Under the pieces are notes generated by a model that was not told the origin of the DNA, searched no databases, and worked only from the letters and a program-made list of their open reading frames with translations. Of a stretch of 6,602 bases of DNA, positions 1 to 4,151 are shown in pieces (the first letter of the stretch is position 1; each line of letters opens with the position of its first letter). The translations under genes and the position numbers were made by a program. Origin of the DNA: Candidatus Rifleibacteriota bacterium (GTDB taxonomy: Bacteria; UBP17; UBA6191; JACPRK01); the NCBI GenBank assembly GCA_016213865.1, contig JACQZL010000316.1, positions 1 through 6,602 on the forward strand. The letters run 5' to 3'.

Positions 1-482
1 ACACGACGGCGCGCCAGTTCGGCGAGATGTTCCAGCGCGAGATGGCGAAGATCGGCATCAAGGTAAACACCAACTCGAACACGTGGCCCGAGTTCAACGC
101 CAAGATGCGCAGCAAGCGGGCGCAGATCTTCGGCTATGCCTGGTCGGCCGACTATCCGGATCCCGAGAATTTCCTGCAGTTGCTCTACGGGCCGAACGAG
201 GCGCCCGGCCCGAACAGCTCGAACTTCCACAACGCGCATTACGACGAGCTGTACAACAAGATGAAGGCCATGCCGGATGGCGCCGAGCGGAAGAAAATCA
301 TCGACGAGATGGTGCAGATCTTCTACGACGAGGCGCCCTGGATCCTGGGCGTGCACCGGATGGGCTTCACGCTGGTCCACAAGTGGGTCCACGACTACAA
401 GCCCCACTCGGTCGGACACGGCTTCTACAAATACTACAAGATCGACGGCAAGCTCCGGGCCGAGATGGCCAAGGAGTTCTGA
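1..482 (+). CDS. ABC transporter solute-binding protein, family 5 (Dpp/Opp type), C-terminal part
   Basis: Extracytoplasmic solute-binding protein that would deliver a peptide or similar small solute to the permeases encoded just downstream. The reading frame is already open at the left edge (first full codon at position 3), so the N-terminus, including any signal peptide, lies outside the window; 159 residues are visible. They match the end of the SBP_bac_5 fold: an RQFGEMFQREMAKIGIKV stretch (helix then strand), the hallmark WSADYPDPENF at visible residues 47-57, an NSSNFHN segment, a YDELYNKMK helix, and the C-terminal DEAPWI near residues 109-114. The methionine at position 27 is inside this conserved helix and is not the start. 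Family assignment is firm. The substrate (dipeptide, oligopeptide, nickel, glutathione or sugar) cannot be told from the C-terminal part. It ends in TGA, 141 bases before the first permease. Confidence 0.93.
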   Translation, partial: TTARQFGEMFQREMAKIGIKVNTNSNTWPEFNAKMRSKRAQIFGYAWSADYPDPENFLQLLYGPNEAPGPNSSNFHNAHYDELYNKMKAMPDGAERKKIIDEMVQIFYDEAPWILGVHRMGFTLVHKWVHDYKPHSVGHGFYKYYKIDGKLRAEMAKEF

Positions 483-547
483 GCGGGCCCGAGGCCTGGA
501 CGGTGCGCTGCAGCCGATTTGCTGGCGTTCCGGCCGGTCCGCTCGTG

Positions 548-553
548 TACAAT
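548..553 (+). promoter_or_regulatory. Possible -10 box (TACAAT) ahead of the first permease gene
   Basis: TACAAT differs from the sigma-70 -10 consensus at one base and lies in the spacer between the binding-protein and permease genes. It is followed directly by GGGGGC. No good -35 box is found at 16-18 bases: TTGCTG at 519-524 is 23 bases away. If used, transcription would start near 560 and the leader would contain the stem-loop at 571-588. This would be a secondary promoter inside the operon. It is weak evidence from sequence alone. Confidence 0.22.
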
Positions 554-570
554 GGGGGCCTGACGCTCCC

Positions 571-588
571 GAGGGCCGGACGGCCCTC
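571..588 (+). terminator. Strong stem-loop between binding-protein and permease genes (attenuator or partial terminator candidate)
   Basis: GAGGGCC and GGCCCTC form a perfect 7-bp GC-rich stem around the tetraloop GGAC. There is no T-run after it (TTCGGCC follows), so it is not a classic intrinsic terminator. In binding-protein-dependent importers, a hairpin at this place often protects the upstream message or reduces read-through, so that more binding protein than permease is made. That role is inferred here from position. Confidence 0.4.
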
Positions 589-623
589 TTCGGCCGCCCG
601 GCCGGGTTGATCCTCAGCTAGCT

Positions 624-1556
624 ATGCTCAACTACATCGTCCGACGGTCCCTCTACGCGGTTCCGCTGATCTTCGGCGTCACGTTGATCACCTTCATCCT
701 GTTCAACGTGGTGGGCGGCGATCCGACGCCCGGCATGCTGGGAAAGCACGCGACGGCGGAAGAGATCCTGTCATTGCGCAAAGATCTGGGGCTGGAGGGT
801 TCGCTGCTCTCCCAGTACGGGTTCTTCCTCAAGCAGTGCGCGACGTTCGATTTCGGCCGCTCCTGGGCCACCAAGCAAGACATCTGGACCATGTTCAAGC
901 AGGGCATGGGCCCCTCGCTCGCGCTGACGGTGCCGCCGTTCTTCATCTGCATCTGCCTGTCGGTCAGCATTGCGCTCTTCTGCGCCTACTTCCGGAACTC
1001 ATGGTTCGACCGGTCGATGGTGATCGTCTGTGTGGTCGGCATGTGCGTGAGCATGCTGGCCTACATCATCGCGGGCCAGTACTACCTGTCGTTCCGGCTG
1101 GGGTGGTTCCCCATATCCGGGTGGGAACCCGGGTTTGCCTGTGTGAAATTTCTGATTGTTCCATGGCTGATCTGGATCGTCGTCGGTCTGGGCGGCGAGG
1201 TCCGCTTCTACCGCACGGTGATCCTCGACGAGACCGGTCAGGACTACGTGCGAACGGCCAAGGCCAAGGGCCTGACCGACCGGAAGATCCTCTTCAAGCA
1301 CATCCTCAAGAACGCGATGATTCCCATCATCACGAGCGTGGTCATCGAGCTGCCGTTCCTCTACACCGGCTCGCTCCTCCTCGAGAACTTCTTCGGTGTT
1401 CCGGGCCTGGGCAACATGGCGGTGAAGGCTCTCAACGAGTCCGACCTGCCGGTCATCAAGGCGACCGTCTTCGTCGGCGCCGTGCTGTTCATCTTCGCCA
1501 ACCTGCTCTGCGACATCTGCTACTCGCTGGTCGACCCGCGAGTGAAGCTCGAGTAG
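624..1556 (+). CDS. ABC transporter permease, DppB/OppB family
   Basis: First of two inner-membrane permease subunits of a Dpp/Opp-type importer; 310 residues, the usual length for DppB/OppB. The N-terminus MLNYIVRRSLYAVPLIFGVT is the typical positively charged first membrane helix of this family, followed by a VVGGDP periplasmic turn and the RKDLGLEGSLLSQYGFFLK segment. Further hydrophobic segments lie near residues 98-121, 131-152, 172-190, 233-253 and 278-297. The cytoplasmic EAA loop that contacts the ATPase is at about 208-231 (YVRTAKAKGL through HILKNA), and the family ending NLLCDICYSLVDPRVKLE is complete. The start is the first in-frame ATG matching the family N-terminus; no clear ribosome binding site is visible before it. 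It ends 69 bases before the second permease gene, with which it should form a heterodimer. Substrate unknown. Confidence 0.95.
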   Translation: MLNYIVRRSLYAVPLIFGVTLITFILFNVVGGDPTPGMLGKHATAEEILSLRKDLGLEGSLLSQYGFFLKQCATFDFGRSWATKQDIWTMFKQGMGPSLALTVPPFFICICLSVSIALFCAYFRNSWFDRSMVIVCVVGMCVSMLAYIIAGQYYLSFRLGWFPISGWEPGFACVKFLIVPWLIWIVVGLGGEVRFYRTVILDETGQDYVRTAKAKGLTDRKILFKHILKNAMIPIITSVVIELPFLYTGSLLLENFFGVPGLGNMAVKALNESDLPVIKATVFVGAVLFIFANLLCDICYSLVDPRVKLE

Positions 1557-1625
1557 GCCAGGCAGCCCCAGGTTTCCACGACCAGACCACCCCGTCTCTG
1601 CAGACCAGAACCACCGGTATCCGAT

Positions 1626-2618
1626 ATGACGACGCCCGCCGCAACCTCACGAGGTCTTTACTCCGATGCCGTCCGGCGCATCTGGAAAGACAAGTTCGCC
1701 ACGGCCTGCTTTTTCCTGGTGATCCTCTATGCGGGGATCGCGCTGTCGGCGAAGTTCGGACTGATCGCCACGCGCTACAACGAGGAAGACGGTCCTTCCT
1801 ACGCGCCCCCGTCATGGACGCGCGTCCTGGAACTTCCGGAGGGCGTGAAGGACTCCGAGACGAACCTCGGCGCGATCGCGATCCGGCTGTCGACTCCCTC
1901 GTTCTGGGCCCAGGCGGCCAAGCGTTTCTTCGAGAAGGAGAGCTGGACCTTCCCGTTCGGAACCGACTTCCTCGGCCGCGATGTCTATCAACGCATCCTC
2001 CACGGCTCGCGTATCGCCATGTCGGTGGGGCTCATCAGCTCGCTGATCGCCATCCCGATCGGCGTCTTCTTCGGTGCCATCGCGGGCTACTACGGAGGCA
2101 AGGTCGACGAGTTCATCGTCTGGCTCTACTCGACCGTATCGAGCGTGCCAGACCTGTTGCTCATCCTCACCGCCTGTATGGTGATGGGAAAAGGGTTGTT
2201 AGCCGTCTACATCTCGATCGGCATGACCACGTGGGTGCAGCTCGCCCGGCTCATCCGGGCCGAGTTCATGAAGCACAAGCAACGCGACTACGTGGTGGCG
2301 GCCAAGGCGCTCGGCGCCGGCGACGCCCGCTGCATCTTCGTGCACATCCTGCCCAACGTCTTCCACATCGTCATCATCAACCTCTCGCTGCGCTTCGTCG
2401 CGGCCATCAAGGTCGAGGTCATCCTCTCCTACCTGGGAGTGGGCGCTCAGGGCGATCCGTCCTGGGGCGTCATGATCAACGACGCCAAGCAAGAGCTGAT
2501 GCGGGGCGTGTGGTGGCAGCTCGCCGGCGCCACGCTCGCCATGTTCTTCATCGTCCTGGCGCTGTCGATCTTCGCCGACGCGCTGCGCGACGCCCTGGAT
2601 CCCAAGCTGAAGACCTGA
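1626..2618 (+). CDS. ABC transporter permease, DppC/OppC family
   Basis: Second inner-membrane permease subunit, 330 residues, partner of the DppB-like protein. It has an N-terminal cytoplasmic stretch, a first membrane helix at about 25-43, then the family motif FGTDFLGRDVYQRILHGSRI at about 111-130. The membrane core follows, with the AGYYGGKVDE turn near 143-151, the EAA loop at about 222-244 (YVVAAKALGAGDAR through HILPN), and the signature ending RDALDPKLK. The loop between helix 1 and the GTD motif is longer than I recall for E. coli DppC: about 47 residues separate APPSW (60-64) from GTDFLGRD (112-119). ATG is chosen because residues before the first helix look normal for the family; no Shine-Dalgarno is seen. 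No ATPase gene follows within the window, so the ATPases must be upstream of it or elsewhere. Confidence 0.95.
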   Translation: MTTPAATSRGLYSDAVRRIWKDKFATACFFLVILYAGIALSAKFGLIATRYNEEDGPSYAPPSWTRVLELPEGVKDSETNLGAIAIRLSTPSFWAQAAKRFFEKESWTFPFGTDFLGRDVYQRILHGSRIAMSVGLISSLIAIPIGVFFGAIAGYYGGKVDEFIVWLYSTVSSVPDLLLILTACMVMGKGLLAVYISIGMTTWVQLARLIRAEFMKHKQRDYVVAAKALGAGDARCIFVHILPNVFHIVIINLSLRFVAAIKVEVILSYLGVGAQGDPSWGVMINDAKQELMRGVWWQLAGATLAMFFIVLALSIFADALRDALDPKLKT

Positions 2619-2623
2619 GAGAC

Positions 2624-2644
2624 AGGTTTCAGGTTTCAGGTGTC
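2624..2644 (+). repeat. Three-copy heptamer tandem repeat (AGGTTTC)
   Basis: Directly after the second permease's stop codon come AGGTTTC, AGGTTTC and AGGTGTC, followed by a fading AGGGAGC. The third copy differs by one base. It is non-coding, sits in the 70-base spacer before the XdhC-domain gene, and lies a few bases upstream of a short GC hairpin. Confidence 0.8.
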
Positions 2645-2653
2645 AGGGAGCCT

Positions 2654-2665
2654 GCCGGCACCGGC
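2654..2665 (+). terminator. Short GC hairpin after the permease genes (weak terminator candidate)
   Basis: GCCGG and CCGGC flank two bases (effectively a 4-bp stem with a 4-base loop) and are followed by TTTGACTTTG. The stem is small and the T-tract is broken, so at most partial termination between the transporter genes and the XdhC-domain gene is suggested. Confidence 0.22.
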
Positions 2666-2678
2666 TTTGACTTTGCTC

Positions 2679-2685
2679 GGGAGGA
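2679..2685 (+). promoter_or_regulatory. Ribosome binding site of the XdhC-domain gene
   Basis: GGGAGGA lies three bases before the GTG at 2689. The spacing is on the short side, but it is the only good Shine-Dalgarno nearby, and it supports a GTG start that gives the expected beginning of an XdhC/CoxI domain. Confidence 0.6.
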
Positions 2686-2688
2686 TTC

Positions 2689-3018
2689 GTGCGGACGCTC
2701 AGGGAACTCGCTCGGCTGGAGGCCGCCGGTGGCCTCGTGGCGGTCGTGACGGTCATCCAGACGCGCGGTTCGACGCCAGGGGAATCGGGCGCGCGGATGC
2801 TGGTCTATCCGGACGGCCGCACTCTGGGCAGCATCGGGGGCGGCTGCATGGAGAATGCCCTGAAGCTACAGGCGCTCGAGTCGCTGCGCGAGGGGAAACC
2901 CCGGATGACCGAGCACACGCTCGACGACGAGGTCGACGAGAGCGGCATGATCTGCGGCGGCACGCTGCGGGTCTACATCGAACCGATCGCGTTCCCCAGG
3001 CAAGCGACAAGCACCTAG
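2689..3018 (+). CDS. Stand-alone XdhC/CoxI-domain protein
   Basis: Small (109 residues) cytoplasmic protein made of only the N-terminal XdhC_CoxI domain. Proteins of this family help insert or sulfurate the molybdenum cofactor of xanthine dehydrogenase and CO dehydrogenase type enzymes. Visible landmarks are VVTVIQTRGSTP (19-30), GARMLV (34-39), the signature GSIGGGCME with Cys53 (47-55), and SGMICGGTLRVYIEPI with Cys89 (85-100). The C-terminal Rossmann-type domain of full-length XdhC is absent. The protein stops at TAG shortly after the EPI motif, and I saw no continuation of that domain in the 123 bases before the next gene. Short single-domain versions are known, so this need not be a broken gene. 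Start is GTG with a GGGAGGA site. No molybdoenzyme subunit is in the window, so its client is unknown. It may be co-transcribed with the transporter genes (70-base gap). Confidence 0.88.
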   Translation: MRTLRELARLEAAGGLVAVVTVIQTRGSTPGESGARMLVYPDGRTLGSIGGGCMENALKLQALESLREGKPRMTEHTLDDEVDESGMICGGTLRVYIEPIAFPRQATST

Positions 3019-3031
3019 CGCGGGGTTCGCC

Positions 3032-3050
3032 AGCTCCGAGGCCGGAGGCT
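3032..3050 (+). terminator. Bulged GC stem-loop downstream of the XdhC-domain gene
   Basis: AGCTCCG pairs with CGGAGGCT across the loop AGGC, with one bulged G (7 bp in total), 13 bases after the XdhC-domain stop. TTGGGG follows, so there is no proper T-run. It is a possible end-of-transcript structure in the convergent gap; chance pairing is common at this GC content. Confidence 0.22.
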
Positions 3051-3102
3051 TGGGGCTCGAGGCCGCAGGAAGGACCATCGTCACCGGTACGAATCCTCGC
3101 AC

Positions 3103-3133
3103 CCCGCGACGACCGCGGGCGCCGGGAACCGGC
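3103..3133 (-). terminator. Two adjacent GC hairpins downstream of the secreted-protein gene
   Basis: Just after the minus-strand stop codon, GCCGG and CCGGC pair across three bases (3121-3133). Next to this, CCCGCG and CGCGGG pair across five bases (3103-3119). Neither has a T-run on the minus strand. Position at the end of the gene, facing a convergent neighbour, is the main reason to suspect a termination role. Confidence 0.25.
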
Positions 3134-3141
3134 TCGAGAGG

Positions 3142-3939
3142 CTACTTCGTCAGCTTCTCGTGAAGGCTGATGAGCTTGGGGAACAGCCCCTCGCCCTCGC
3201 CGTTGAGCAGCGAGAACGTGCGGCCCTGCTCGATCACGCGGTTCAACACCGGGATCAACGCTGGACGTGAGGCCCCGTCGAGCTTCTCGACACCCGTCAC
3301 AAACTTGTCGATCGTGCTCTGGTCGCCTTCGCGCACAGCGTCGAGGACGAGCGTGGCCGTGGAGGCCACTGCCTGCTCGTTCTGGTTCAGGAGACTCGAA
3401 TAGGCGTCGGCGAGCTGGTCCTTGCCGCTGGGGCCGTCGGGCAGCTTCGAGAGCTTGCCGTAGAGGTCGAGCCGTTTCCGGAACGTGTCGACCACCAGCG
3501 CGATCGCCTCGAGGACCGGGTTCTCGATGGCCGCGGCTGCCGTCGCGCCGATCTCGGAGCCCTTGGCGCCAGAATCCATCGGGAGGGTGTGAATGTCGAC
3601 CAGGTCACCGGTGGTCGGCGGAGTTCCGGGTGCGCCTCCGGCGGGCGGCTGCTGGCCACCCTCGTCGTGGTGACCGCCGAACGACTGGCCGATGCGCTTG
3701 ATGGTGTCGGCGATGGTCTGTCCGGTCTGAACGAGCGTGAGGATGTTGGCCGCCACCAGCGTGATCTGGGGCAACGCCTGGGCCAGCAGCGACAGGGCCG
3801 ACATGGCTAGCTCCCCACCCACCACGAGCTCGGTCAGCAGGGCATGGCTCGGTCGGGCGAAGGACATGCTCATCACCAGCACCAGAGCAAATGCCAGCGC
3901 TCTGGAGGTGGTTCTGGCCCTGCGAATCCAGCTGATCAT
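3142..3939 (-). CDS. Secreted helix-rich protein of unknown family
   Basis: 265 residues; I do not recognise the family. The N-terminus is a clear Sec signal peptide: charged MISWIRRARTTSR, hydrophobic ALAFALVLVMSMSF, and likely cleavage after Ser-His-Ala at residue 33. The protein has no cysteine, so it is neither a lipoprotein nor disulfide-bonded. The mature part begins with hydrophobic, probably helical segments (36-86: ELAMSALSLLAQALP, ANILTLVQTGQTIADTIKRI). A flexible Gly/Pro/His-rich hinge follows (87-111). A second, mostly helical domain (about 130-265) contains NPVLEAIALVVDTFRKRLDL and repeated amphipathic helices. A longer frame reaches an ATG at 4014, but that codon lies in the -35 box. 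The ATG at 3939 has a GAGGAGG site nine bases upstream and gives a normal signal peptide. The gene is monocistronic by layout: convergent with the XdhC-domain gene and divergent from the zinc-ribbon gene. Probably periplasmic or exported; function unknown. Confidence 0.82.
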   Translation of the reverse strand: MISWIRRARTTSRALAFALVLVMSMSFARPSHALLTELVVGGELAMSALSLLAQALPQITLVAANILTLVQTGQTIADTIKRIGQSFGGHHDEGGQQPPAGGAPGTPPTTGDLVDIHTLPMDSGAKGSEIGATAAAAIENPVLEAIALVVDTFRKRLDLYGKLSKLPDGPSGKDQLADAYSSLLNQNEQAVASTATLVLDAVREGDQSTIDKFVTGVEKLDGASRPALIPVLNRVIEQGRTFSLLNGEGEGLFPKLISLHEKLTK

Positions 3940-3948
3940 GTCCTGGGT

Positions 3949-3955
3949 CCTCCTC
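3949..3955 (-). promoter_or_regulatory. Ribosome binding site fixing the start of the secreted-protein gene
   Basis: On the minus strand, GAGGAGG is followed by nine bases and then ATG at 3939. This near-perfect Shine-Dalgarno decides in favour of this start over the in-frame ATG 75 bases upstream. Confidence 0.8.
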
Positions 3956-3985
3956 GGACGGGGGGTCGCTAACAGCGTCAGGAAA

Positions 3986-4014
3986 AGTATGAGAACGATA
4001 GGGGGAGGTGTCAA
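3986..4014 (-). promoter_or_regulatory. Sigma-70-like promoter of the secreted-protein gene
   Basis: On the minus strand, a perfect TTGACA (4014-4009), a 17-base spacer and CATACT (3991-3986, four of six consensus bases) form a textbook arrangement. The predicted start near 3979 leaves a leader of about 40 bases with the GAGGAGG site. The leader begins with a tiny CGCT-GTT-AGCG hairpin. Constitutive housekeeping-type transcription is inferred; no operator is evident. Confidence 0.6.
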
Positions 4015-4045
4015 TGGCCCGCGTGCCAGGGCCCTCCGGACATGA

Positions 4046-4083
4046 CTACTGATCTACTGCTCCATTTGTTTTCGATTTGTTCG
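4046..4083 (+). repeat. Two adjacent short tandem duplications in the divergent spacer
   Basis: CTACTGAT then CTACTGCT (4046-4061) are followed two bases later by ATTTGTTTTCG then ATTTGTTCG (4064-4083). The stretch is markedly AT-richer than its surroundings and lies between the two divergent promoters. It might be a regulator site or simply slippage-derived; no known binding motif is recognised. Confidence 0.45.
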
Positions 4084-4108
4084 AGATTCCGATTGGCTTT
4101 CTTCATGG

Positions 4109-4134
4109 TTGACCGCCGCTCTCTCGGGTATAAT
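4109..4134 (+). promoter_or_regulatory. Candidate promoter of the zinc-ribbon membrane protein gene
   Basis: A perfect TATAAT (4129-4134) is preceded by TTGACC (4109-4114), but only 14 bases separate them, shorter than the usual 16-18. Transcription from this box would begin near 4141, only about 11 bases before the ATG, giving an almost leaderless message. The perfect -10 in such GC-rich DNA is the main evidence; the -35 is doubtful because of the spacing. Confidence 0.5.
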
Positions 4135-4151
4135 CGGGGGCGAACCACCAG

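Noticed and set aside
1554..1626. The DppB-like and DppC-like genes are in the same frame with no stop between the TAG and the next ATG, suggesting a read-through fusion
   Set aside because: 23 stop-free codons are likely by chance at this GC content, the translated linker has no character, and both proteins have normal family ends. TAG also ends three other genes sensibly, so there is no sign of recoding.
836..2749. A 637-codon open frame on the + strand spanning both permease genes
   Set aside because: It is out of frame with two clear permeases, and its product is Arg/His/Pro-rich with no domain. Long shadow frames are expected in GC-rich DNA.
3019..3141. Possible continuation of XdhC beyond its TAG (degraded C-terminal domain)
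   Set aside because: The continued frame is Arg-rich with no XdhC_C motif and soon runs antisense to the secreted-protein gene.
3940..4014. 25-residue N-terminal extension of the secreted protein
   Set aside because: Its ATG overlaps the -35 box, and the downstream start has a better ribosome site and a normal signal peptide.
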